Assembly: GCF_019703515.2 (NCBI RefSeq)
Contig: NC_059358.1
Location: forward strand, 46,696,594 to 46,760,593
Direction: 5' to 3'
DNA: 64,000 bases
Origin: Myxocyprinus asiaticus
Taxonomy: Eukaryota; Chordata; Actinopteri; Cypriniformes; Catostomidae
Under the pieces are notes generated by a model, which was not told the origin of the DNA, searched no databases, and worked only from the letters and a program-made list of their open reading frames with translations. Positions 55,183-64,000 of the stretch are shown here, piece by piece; position 1 is the first letter of the stretch, and each line of letters opens with the position of its first letter. The translations under genes and the position numbers were made by a program.

Positions 55183-56709
55183 GTGCACTGCAGAGAATGC
55201 CCCTGGGATGACGAAACCCACTGCTTTGGAGCTGGTAAGCAGACCACTCCATCCACCGGTGGAGGGCCGGGAGGAGAATCTTTTGTTGCCTTTTCATTTA
55301 ATTTCGCTGCATGCCCAAGTGGCTGCAGTAACCAAAAGTTCAGCAAAAGAGCGGTTTCCTTGGGTCACATACCCGGTGTGCATGGCCGTCATCATGACCA
55401 CCGTCCACCATTCCATTTTGACAGGTTTGGCGCCCCCGATGTGACAGTCTCCATGGGTCATGAGGACAAGCCTCTTCTTCCCCCATCCCTGGCTGTTCTG
55501 GGGGTGGTCACAAGGAGCCAGGTAAGTGCTTCGATGTCCCTGAACTCAGCACGGCCACAACACAGCATGTCATCTCAGGCTACGCCCCGCCGCGAGGCCC
55601 CACCAGCCGGTATGAAGAAGGAGTTTTACCTGCGAGTACTACACCGGGCTTTACAGAGACTCCCGTTCAAGATGCTGATGCAAAAACGCATTCTAGCGAG
55701 CGTCCGGCATCAAGATTGGTTTGCGGCGGTAGACCTGAAGGATGCGTACTTCCACGTCTCGATTCTACCTCGACACAAACCCTTCCTGCGATTTGCATCC
55801 GAAGGTCGGGCGTATCAGTACCTCCCTTTCAGCCTGTCCTTGTCTCCTCGCATCTTCACGAAGGTCGCAGAGGCAGCCCTTGCCCCGCTAAGGGAAGTGG
55901 GCATTCGCATCCTCAACTATCTCTACAATTGGCTAATCCTAGCTCACTCTCGGGATGTGTTGTGTGCACACAGGGACCTGGTGCTCTTGCACCTCAGCCG
56001 ATTAGGGCTTCAGGTCAACTGGGAAAAGAGCAAGCTCCTCCCGGTTGAGGGAGGTTTGGTGTTGGACTCATTGAAGGTGCGCCTCAAGAATGAGCACGCA
56101 CAGTCGGTGCTGAACTGTTTGAAGGCGTTCAGACAGAAGACAGCAGTTCCAATGAAACTGTTTCAGAGGCTCCTGCGGCATATGGCATCCTCAGCGGTGG
56201 CCACTCCACTCGGGTTGATGCACATGAGACCGCTTCAGCACTGGCTTCAGACTCGAGTCCTGAGATGGGCATGGCACTTTGGGACACATCGCGTGGCCAT
56301 CACGCTGATCTGTCACCGCCTCTTCAGCCCTTGGACCGACCTCACATTTCTACAGGCAGGCGTTCCCCTAGAGCAGGTCTCCAGGCACGTCATGGTTACA
56401 ACAGACGCCTCCAAAACGGGCTGGGGTGCTGTATGCATCGGGCATGCATCCGCCAGCTCATGGACGGGCCCACGGCTACATTGGCACATCAACTGCCTTG
56501 AGTTGCTGACAATTCTGCAAGCCCTTTGGAGGTTTCGGCCGTTGATCCAGGGCAAGCAAGTGCTAGTTCAGACAGACAACACGGCAACGGTAGCATGTCA
56601 ACTGTCAAGGCAGTCTGTGCTTCCGTTGTATGTCACAACTTGCCTGCCGTCTCCTTCTCTGGAATCAGCAGCATCTCAAGTCGCTGCGAGCCACTCACAT
56701 CCCGGGTGA
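55183..56709 (+). pseudogene. DIRS reverse transcriptase-RNase H, copy D, with lost catalytic aspartates
   Basis: This 508-codon frame is the longest in the window. Residues ~1-150 are a gag-linker remnant (VSMGHEDKPLLPPS, TPRREAPPAG). Reverse transcriptase follows with LKDAYFHVSI and FSLSLSPRIFTK, where the usual FG is FS. The catalytic box reads NYLYNWL instead of NYLDDWL, so both metal-binding aspartates are replaced and polymerisation should be impossible. The thumb (VNWEKSKLLPV) and RNase H (VTTDASKTGWGAV, CLELLTILQALW, VLVQTDNTATVACQ) come next. The last ~30 residues are out of frame, the true continuation being at 56630-56839 with THIPGDLNTAAGALSRQ. It is open but dead. Confidence 0.9.
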
Positions 56710-56955
56710 CCTCAACACTGCAGCAGGTGCACTGTCACGGCAGGTTTCCCTCAGGGGAGAGTGGAGACTCCACCCTCAGGTGGTCCAGCTGATTTGGAGT
56801 CAATTCGGGCAGGCACAGGTAGACCTGTTCGCCTCCTAAGAATCCACCCATTGCCCGCTCTGGTACGCCCTGGCCGAGGCACCTCTCAAAATAGATGCAC
56901 TGGCACAACTGGCCCCCTGGACTTCACTAATATACGTTTACCCCAGTGAGCCTAC

Positions 56956-58065
56956 TTGCACAGACCCTGTGCAAGGTCAGGGAGGATGAGGAGCATCCTA
57001 CTGGCCCACTCAGACATGGTTCTCGGACCTCACACGATCACTCAGGCTAGGGCCCCCTCTACAAGGCGTCTGTATGCCTTTAAGTGGCATCTATTCGCTA
57101 AGTGGTGTTCTTCCCAACGCGAAGACCCCCAGAGATATGCAGTCGGATCAGTGCTTTCCTTCCTGCAGGAGAGGTTGGAAGGGTGGCTGTCCCCCTCCAC
57201 CTTGAAGGTGTATGTAGCCGCTATAGCGGCACACCATGACACAGTGGACGGTAAGTCCTTAGGGAAGCACGACCTGATCATCAGGTTCCTGAGAAGCACC
57301 AGGAGGTTGAATCCCTTTAGACCACGCCTTGTTCCCTCATGGGACCTCTCTGTAGTTCTTCAGGGTCTACGGAGAGCCCCCTTTGAGCCCTTTCAGTCAG
57401 GTGAGCTTAAGGCACTCTCTTTGAAGACTTCACTCCTGACTGCACTCACTTCCATCAAGAGGGTAGGAGACCTGCAAGCGTTCTCTGTCAGCGAAACGTG
57501 CTGGGAGTTCGGTCCGGGCTACTCTCATGTGATCCTGAGATCCCGACCGGGCTATGTGCCCAAGGTTCCCAAGACCCCTTTTAGGGACCAGGTGGTGAAC
57601 CTGCAAGCACTGCCCCAGGAGAAGGCAGACCCAGCCCTGACGTTGCTGTGTCCGGTGCACGCTTTACGCATCTATTTGGATCGCACGCAGAGCTTTAGAG
57701 TCTCTGAGCAACTCTTTGCCTGCTTTGGTGGACAGCGGAAAGGAAGCGCTGTCTCCAAGCAGAGGATCACCCACTGGCTCATTGACGCCATTACAATGGC
57801 ATATCATGCCCAGGACGTGCTGCCCCCGGCAGGGCTATGAGCCCATTCTACCAGGGGTGTAGTGGCCTCCTGGGCCTTGACAAGTGGCGCCTCTCTAACA
57901 GACAATTGCAGAGCAGCGGGCTGGGCAACACCCAACACCTTTGCAAGGTTCTACAGTCTCCAGGTGGAACTGGTTTCGTCCCGTGTAGTGGCACACACAA
58001 GCAGGAAAGTCCGGGACAGCTGGCCGGGTGTGTCGCTTGCGCATAGCGCTTTTCATCTCCTCTGA
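56956..58065 (+). pseudogene. DIRS tyrosine recombinase, copy D, one nonsense codon
   Basis: A 294-codon frame contains the core-binding part (ARAPSTRRLYAFKWHLFAKW, LSPSTLKVYVAAI) and the catalytic part with box I in LTSIKRVGDLQ. It continues through GYVPKVPKTPFRDQVVNLQ and SKQRITHWLIDAI. It stops at TGA 57838-57840, where copies A and C read CGA or CAA (Arg/Gln), consistent with CpG decay. Beyond the stop, the same frame continues with AHSTRG (box II), then shifts; the catalytic tyrosine region TFARFYSLQV lies at 57862-58065 in another frame. The upstream start is uncertain, because sequence between RNase H and 57040 is shortened. Confidence 0.9.
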
Positions 58066-58990
58066 GCTGAAGACGTGCGCTGTTGACTCCCAGTAGTGTT
58101 CACAAACTGTGATCCTGGATGATTACCTCCGAGCCCTGTGGCAGACGAGTTCGTGGAGAAACTCGCTGCTGGCTCAGTACATGTGTTAACTAAGCCCTGT
58201 AATGGGGTAGGTACTCAGCATGTGGTGGTTCCCCATAGGTAACACCATGCGATTGTATATCTTCTGCTAATTCGTTTCCCTGTTGGTAAATTGCGTCTTC
58301 CTTGGGCAGAGGCCCTATCCTCCTGCCCCAAAGTTACGCGACCACTGTGTGTGTCCAGGAAGACTCCTCCCCTCCGTAGGGTAGGACCTACCATGGGACC
58401 TCTCCACATGGCATACTTCCGACAAAGTTCGGCAAGACCAAGTTAAATATTTCCACTCAAAATACACCCCCCCCCCCCATTCTGGGCGGGGTGTGGTCTC
58501 AGCGGTGTCTTCCCCTTGGGAGGGACACCCCCCCCCCGACGTAGACCTGGTGGCCCCAGTCTGTTAATTCTTTTTTTTGGGGAGAGGAAAAAAAGGGGAT
58601 AAGAGGCCACGACTGGGCTAGCCCGTCTCTATATTTTGGGTAGTCGACTTGTCCCCAAAGGGCCATTTGACACTCATAACAGTGTTGGGGGAGGTTACGT
58701 GTCGGCCTGGTGCACTGGCTACGAGACACACAGTGGTCTGCCCATCACACACCACCAGTTCATGTAACAGTTCAGCCAGTTGCGGTATAGGGACCCCTAG
58801 TGTCACTACATCAACACAACTTCGAGTGAGTGACAGATAGGGAACGTCCTGGTTACTTGCTTAACCTCCGCTCCCTGATGGAGGGAATGAGATGTTGTGT
58901 CCCTCCTGCCACAATGCTAAACTACCCGCTGAAATGGCCGGGACCTTGTCTCGGCTCCTCAACACAAAACCTGAATGAGTGGTTGCACAC
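58066..58990 (+). other. DIRS 3' non-coding region, copy D
   Basis: This segment has no coding features of its own. It is shared in complement with 12600-13350 (copy A), 26400-26920 (copy B) and 48350-49080 (copy C). It contains C/G homopolymer runs (near 58467-58478 and 58529-58537) that differ in length between copies. The final part holds the internal end junction. Confidence 0.75.
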
Positions 58991-59173
58991 CAGTTCCTTT
59001 TATACCTGTATGTCCGGGGGAGTGGTATGCAAATACCACTCACCAATTTTCATTGGCCTTTTATCAAAGACCAGAGGTGTTTCGGGCTCCCAAGAGTGAC
59101 CCCTAGTGTCACTACATCGACACAACGTCTCGTTCCCTCCATCAGAGAACTGAGGTTATGCAAGTAACCAGGA

Positions 59174-59295
59174 TGTTTTTTTTACATCTTTCCCTAAATC
59201 TCCTAACCAATATATATTTGCTTGTGGCTCTTGGGGTTCTTGGAATTTTGTGACAGTCATTTGTTTAATTCCCTTGCTGTCTATGAATATTCCCT
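59174..59295 (-). pseudogene. Probable endogenous retrovirus fragment upstream of reverse transcriptase
   Basis: On the minus strand about 40 codons are open (with KGIKQMTVTKFQEPQE and NIYWLGDLGKDV), lying on the far side of DIRS copy D from the reverse transcriptase start. The position fits the protease-to-polymerase linker of the same provirus. No catalytic motif is visible, so the identity rests on position and an open frame. The right end is replaced by a LINE fragment. Confidence 0.4.
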
Positions 59296-59468
59296 CTGGA
59301 GAGCACCAAATCTGCAAATTCATCTGGGTGCCTTCCAGTGGCTCAAACAGGGCATTAAGTATTTGGGTATTTTATTCCCAGCAAATGTGTCTGATTTAGT
59401 TAGAGTTAAATTTGACCCTTTAATAAAAAGGTTTTCAAATGATGTGGGCAGGTGGGCTTCATTACATT
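59296..59468 (+). pseudogene. L1-type LINE ORF2 fragment
   Basis: The frame reads LGAFQWLKQGIKYLGILFP, then SDLVRVKFDPLIKRFSNDVG and RWASLHL, matching the region just after the reverse transcriptase palm of L1-type ORF2 proteins (YLGI and the D..RW motif). It is cut at 59468 by the LTR-like element. It may belong to the same LINE family as 35931-42270, but the homologous part is missing there. Confidence 0.78.
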
Positions 59469-61465
59469 TGTTGGGCCTCATGTATTCAGATAGAAGACAA
59501 AGGCAGGCCTAACACAAGTCGTAAAACCTAACTCAAGCCCCCACATTCCATGTCATAAATTATACTGATAAAAATTGCACCAAAATCAAACAAAGGGAGT
59601 CCAAAACAGACTACAAATCCCATGAAGCCTTGCTCACTAAAGGATCGAACTCTCAACTCCTATTGGATGAGGCACACAACAGAACGCACCTCAACCATGA
59701 CATCATCAGGAGTAGAAATACCTCTGAAATGCTTCCGGGATTTGCTTCTAGCAACTTTGCTCGCCGTGTGTAGATGCAGCTCATCGCTGCTCTCAGGTGC
59801 AGCCTCGTGGCACAAGGAAGTAACGTCTGACTTGAAACTGTGGCCATACAATCTCCATCTCGCTGGACGAGTTGAGATTACTCTGTGTTCCACCGAACAC
59901 TCTAACGGATCCGAAGGAGACCACCAAGCAATCCGCATCTTCATCCGTTTGCCTGCAGAAGTGAAGAGAGAAAAGATTTCTCTTCCCTCTCCAATCAAGT
60001 CAATGTCGCTGATTTCTCTGCCAGCCTGCCAAAAATCAGCAGCCGTACTGCCCACCGACAGAGCGAGGAGACGGCCTCCCGTCATCATCTGAGCCTCGAG
60101 GAACCGTGTCTGAGTTAAAGGATGGATGAACACACATTCTGCATCCTCATGCGATTCAAGTAAGAGGTTTACATCTGGGCAGAGATAGAATATTATAGTG
60201 TGTTATTCTTGTGTACCAAGGTTATTGCTTGTACAGTTTACGGACTGCCATGTCCGCTCATTATTAATACTCAGGGTATTAATTATCATGAATTTGTTTT
60301 GCTGTATTGTGGTCCAACCACATTGGACTGTTGTGCATGAGACCGGCAAACTGAGTTTATCCATTAAGGAATCAAAGACCAGGACAGGTTACGAGCCGTC
60401 CACCACGTCTCTGAGTGATAAACTAACAGCTACTTTCTCTCCCACAATCGCGAAACCGGCTTTGGTGCCGTCGCTTTATTCTCTCTCTCTCGTACTAACC
60501 ACATACACTCACGCGCGTGTGCACGCGATCCCTCACAAACATTCTCGGACACATTTTTGGCTAGTAGATAGGGACAAAGCTGAGCTTTATCACGAAGCTA
60601 AGCTATCGTACAAGGGGATACACGTGGTAACTGGTAGACGCCATTGACTGGTTTCTCTCCAGCCACATTCGCGACCATATTCTCTGGCCGGAACACACAC
60701 ACACACACACACACACCCTCATGTGTTATAGGATTATTTTGATTTCCATATCTAATCATATCACTGTTTAGTTTGTAGTTGTAAGTCGGAATTTTATTGA
60801 CTGCATTGTATTAATTATTATTTGATATTACTGCATAAATAAACTTTGTTATATTACAAAGAGAAGTGTTTTGGTTTGTTTTGCATTCACCTGTGTCATG
60901 CTGACGGGATGTCAGTGCTCGGATTCAAGCCTTCATTCATTGTTTTTTTCCAGAAAATCGATATTCTTCGGATGTTGATTTTCCTAAGAAAACAATCTAA
61001 TATTGAGACTGTTTTACTATCTGGTTATTAGTCCCTGATTCCAGGGTGGTGCCCCGTCAATGTTAATCCTTATTAATATTCTATTGATTTTTGATAATTG
61101 ATAATTATCTTTGATGATTGTTGAATTTGAATGATCAATAAGCTAGTGTTAATTTTAATTAATGTTTCATCGGTTAACAATTAATGATTATCTTTGATAA
61201 TTGTTGATTTAAAGGATTAGAAAAAGCTAACATTGATTCTCATCAATGTTCTATTGATTTTAATAATTGTTTTTGATAATTATTAATTATTGCTAATAAC
61301 CAAACCCGCTCCTAAACGTAGCGCACTACATTTACTGGAGCCCCATATGAGGTTTTAATGAGTTAGATTCAATTAATTAATTTAAATATTAATTAATAAC
61401 TAAATAAATAATTATTAATTATTTCTGATAGTAACACTGATCTAAACAACCAGTAAAGCCCTTCA
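59469..61465 (+). mobile_element. Unidentified ~2-kb LTR-like element, copy 2
   Basis: It begins TGTTGGGCCTCATGTATTC and ends ACCAGTAAAGCCCTTCA. The termini TGTTGGGC / GCCCTTCA are imperfect inverted repeats with TG...CA. It is collinear with copy 1 (38703-40748) over its whole length. AATAAA is at 60838-60843. An AC tract near 60692-60713 is shared with copy 1. The flanks do not match (CATT left, TCAG right) and come from LINE pieces in opposite orientations, so a rearrangement followed insertion. No internal retroviral coding region is attached. Confidence 0.6.
59660..60133 (-). other. Antisense open frame inside the LTR-like element, copy 2
   Basis: A 157-codon frame shares long blocks with 38893-39381: RLYGHSFKSDVTSLCHEAAP, SSDELHLHTASKVARSKSRK and HFRGISTPDDVMVEV. 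Differences are mainly substitutions, and the N-terminal ends differ by a short indel that keeps frame. No domain is recognised. The plus strand is also open over 59622-60092, so coding on either strand is unproven. Confidence 0.35.
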
Positions 61466-62087
61466 TCAGTGAGGCGTCTGAGGGTGGCCTCGGCATCAGA
61501 TGTGCTCGTTCAACTCATACCTCAAAAGAAGCAGGGAGCTCCAAATTTTCCCTCAGGTGTTCAAAATAGGAAACTATTGACGGAGAGTTCTCCTCGGCTC
61601 CCTCTTTAACTCCATGGATTCTAATATTATCTCATCTGGATCGGCCCTCCAAGTCCATCAGTTTAGAGTCCAGGTGAATCTGAAGTTTCAGCAGCTCAGT
61701 AATTGCTTCCTCCATAGCTTGTATTCAGTTGTCAGCGGCCTAAATCCTCTCTTCAGCTTCCCTGATTCTCATGTTAGTTTTGTTAATTTCGTCTCGAATT
61801 ACTTTAAGCTCCAGACCATTGTCTTTCCTAAACTCCCTCAGTTCTTTCAGTATGAGGCCATGGTTTGCATTATCTGCTTGTTCCCCATCGAGGTCCATTT
61901 GCATGTCGTTATCCTCCATGGTGCTGCTAGCAGGGGAAGCCTGATTGTCTCTGTCTTCTTCGAGTAACTGTCTTCTTATCCTTTTTGGCATTTTCAAGGC
62001 CCACAAACCTGAATCAAATTTTAGTAAAAGTTTTTCATAATTTGAGTTGTAGTGAGCTACTTTTAGCCTAAAATGCTGGGAGCACAT
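61466..62087 (-). pseudogene. L1-type LINE ORF1, N-terminal fragment
   Basis: The minus-strand frame at 61740-62087 contains a start at about 61991 (MPKRIRRQLLEEDRDN) followed by an acidic stretch and a heptad-rich coiled coil (LILKELREFRKDNGLELKVI, RDEINKTNMRIREAEERI), the trimerising region of L1-type ORF1. The continuation toward 61466 (leucine-rich, DLEGRSR-like) is in other frames. The fragment ends at the LTR-like element. Its sequence differs from the ORF1 at 36067, so it is a second LINE lineage. Confidence 0.75.
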
Positions 62088-62700
62088 TTTCTTACACTGC
62101 CATCTCCTAGCTGGCCAACCCGGAGGTCCGCAATCCCACTTTTGAAAAGCACCAACACACCAAGCTCTGTGTTTGTGAGTGCACGTGTGCTTAAGGGCCT
62201 ATATTTTTTTAAAGCCACTCCATACAACACTGTTTAGGGTCGTAGACCATGTCTTGTGTGGATCATTGGAAAAGATGAAAGGTCACTTTCACAAGTAAAT
62301 CAACTAGTTACAATTCACCTGTGGCTGCTTAAATCCTTTGGATGGTCTACAACCTTGAGCAGCTTGATCTTCATTGTCATTTTAGAATTCACAAGAGTCA
62401 CTGTCTTTAAGGTATTCTCACCATAAGCTTTACCATCAACAATAATAAATGAATGAAATTAATAAGTAGGTTGTTGTTTTTGTGGTAATTGTTCCATCAT
62501 TAGAAGTCAGCCTTAGAAGCAACAATTGTAGGAAATATGACTGTTTACAGACGGGTTCAAAATACTTTGTGAAATAGGTTTTGCTGATTTTACTCAATAC
62601 ACAAAATTACAAAACTATAAAAGTTGTGAACAATACAAATGTAGCCAAGTTGAGACATTTCATGTAATTTAACTCTGGTCATAAATTGGATGTGGCCCCT
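62088..62700. other. Unassigned stretch
   Basis: The first ~70 bp may be the 5' untranslated part of the LINE fragment. The rest is AT-rich with no recognisable gene. Confidence 0.4.
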
Positions 62701-62704
62701 TTAA

Positions 62705-64000
62705 CCCTCTGGGGTTGACGGATGCACCGGCGCGTCCTGCTGGATTTTTTCCTCATAACAGTGGAAACAACTTAAAATACTCCGTCATTTTTGGGCATAC
62801 AGATAAGTGTAAGACATCATTAGAGACTATAAAGGGTCTACTTTTATTTGTGTACACTCACAATAACAACAAAACCTTGTGCTTTTGTAAAATAAAGAAA
62901 ATAAACAGGGTGCACTTTCAGCCGTCTCTGTCTCTGCGAGCATCTTTCTGAAACATCACAAAAATGAACTGAAACTCTGCGAATACTTATCAGACAAACA
63001 TGAAACATATGTCTAAAGAAAGCTTAAAATGTCTACTTTTAAATAAAACAATTCAAATTTAAAACAAATATTCTCCTGCAATGTAGTCTTTATGAAACAA
63101 AGCAATGTAAAGTTTCTCCTGGCTCAGCTAATTATCGCTAATGTGATCACACCCACTAGCAGAGCACGCTATTCATATGGTAATGCACATTGCAATCAAT
63201 GCAAATGGTAAACGCCCACAACAGTGCCTTAAAAAACATCAAGTTCCTTCACTTTTCTGCACGTTTGGAAGATGGCATGCTACACAGGTGAGGAAGCTCT
63301 ACAGATGGCCCTGGATAGTGACGAAGAGTTCACATTTTCATCAGAAGAAGAGCGGGAAACCGAGGATACAATTTCGGATGAGTAAGTCTTTTAGTTTTAC
63401 TTACATATTAGTTGACATGCTATTTTATATAAACGTACATATTTTACTAGTTGGCCTATTTCCAGATTTGCCAGCCAGGATTCAGAGTATTGAAATTTGA
63501 AATATGTCCTAATAGGCAAGTTTTAGTTACATTTAAATGTTGTTTCGGCTAAAGCAGGTATTTAAATTGTATGCTATATGATATAAATATGATATGTAAT
63601 ATGATATAAAAATAATATGAATGTTTAGATTATATTTTAATTAGTGTTTATGCTGCATCATTATCATCAACAAAGCTTGTGCTCGCAAATATCTGTTCGG
63701 GTGTAAATGTGTAAAATGTGCTGTAAATATACCCATATTAGAAAATCAGCATATTAGAATGATTTCTGAAGGATCATGTGACACTGAAGATTCCAGTAAT
63801 GATGCTGAAAACAGGAATAAATTGCATTTTACAATATATTCAAAGAGAAAAGTTATTTTAAATTGTAAAAATATTTCACAATATCACTGTTTTTGCTGTA
63901 TTTTGGATCAAATAAATGCAGCCTTGGTGAGCAGAAGAGACTTCTTTTAAAAACATTACAAAATCTTACAGATCTAAAAATTTTAAACGGTAGTGTAGGT
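62705..64000 (+). mobile_element. piggyBac-like transposon, second copy, cut by the window edge
   Basis: TTAA at 62701-62704 precedes CCCTCTGGGGTTGACGG, the same end as at 54665 in the opposite orientation. The two copies align through the first exon region and an internal repeat (complement of CTGCTCACCAAGGCTGC at about 63917-63932). The distal end lies outside the window. The relative at 52894 is non-autonomous and this one probably is too, since no catalytic domain appears in 1.3 kb. Confidence 0.8.
63272..63385 (+). CDS. Short acidic frame, possible first exon of a piggyBac-type transposase
   Basis: It starts at ATG 63272 and reads MACYTGEEALQMALDSDEEF, then TFSSEEERETEDTISDE, 37 residues before TAA. 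GTAAGT begins at 63382, overlapping the end of the frame, and would be a good splice donor, so the true exon may end there. The related frame at 53977-54096 has a different middle (DERLHFEERLDP) but the same beginning and end. No downstream exon is recognised within the window. Confidence 0.45.
   Translation: MACYTGEEALQMALDSDEEFTFSSEEERETEDTISDE

Larger units (their letters stand above)
54897..59173 (+). mobile_element. DIRS-type retrotransposon, copy D
   Basis: This is the only plus-strand copy. It begins GTTCCCTATCTGTCACTCAC at 54897 and ends with AAGTAACCAGGA at 59173, with the internal end junction near 58835-58858 (ATAGGGAACGTCCTGGTTAC). Most of gag is deleted, so the reverse transcriptase frame begins soon after the left terminal repeat. 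Reverse transcriptase, RNase H and recombinase follow in order, then a 900-bp region shared with the other copies, then the right terminal repeat. It lies inside the retroviral pol gene without an obvious target duplication, as expected for DIRS. Confidence 0.9.

Noticed and set aside
55183..55620. Start of a fused novel protein in DIRS copy D
   Set aside because: The N-terminal ~150 residues are the gag-pol linker of DIRS brought next to the reverse transcriptase by deletion of gag. Matching sequence is in copies B and C.

Overview
This window looks like teleost fish nuclear DNA, most probably from a cyprinid (carp, barb or zebrafish relatives). That rests on the repeat content: DIRS-type tyrosine-recombinase retrotransposons, several Tc1 families, a tRNA-derived SINE that I remember from cyprinids, hAT and PIF/Harbinger MITEs, L2 and L1/Tx1 LINEs, and long AT and GT microsatellites. 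I recognise no host protein-coding gene, no CRISPR array and no rRNA. Nearly every recognisable reading frame belongs to a transposable element, and all are damaged by stops, frameshifts or deletions.

Layout. 0-12 kb: sparse AT-rich DNA with a PIF/Harbinger MITE, a 305-bp-offset tandem duplication, a long foldback repeat, two Tc1 elements (one split by a SINE) and a MITE containing a SINE. 12.2-16.8 kb: DIRS copy A (minus). 17-26 kb: a hairpin-ended repeat, two hAT elements with perfect 8-bp target duplications, two SINE copies, and a 219-bp solo LTR inside a GACCAGCT-rich repeat. 26.0-32.8 kb: DIRS copy B (minus), interrupted by a third Tc1 family. 35.9-42.3 kb: an L1/Tx1-like LINE set in an (AT)n microsatellite and broken by two nested copies of an unidentified ~2-kb LTR-like element plus a piggyBac end. 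43.8-47.2 kb: PIF/Harbinger, a truncated L2 LINE and a second copy of the first Tc1. 48.0-50.9 kb: DIRS copy C (minus). 50.9-59.3 kb: an endogenous retrovirus pol gene (minus), split by a piggyBac element (exact TTAA duplication) and by DIRS copy D (plus). 59.3-64 kb: L1 fragments around another ~2-kb LTR-like element, then a second piggyBac element running off the window.

How the parts work together. The DIRS copies show the family design: gag-like, reverse transcriptase/RNase H and an overlapping tyrosine recombinase lie between inverted terminal repeats, with an internal complementary region joining the two end sequences. Each of the seven surviving terminal repeats has a TATAAAAGG box, and six have an octamer motif about 30 bp outside it. 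The nesting gives relative ages: the retroviral pol is older than the piggyBac and DIRS D inside it, and the LINE is older than the reverse LTR copy, which is older than the forward LTR copy inside it. All family assignments come from reading motifs and ends, not from database searches.
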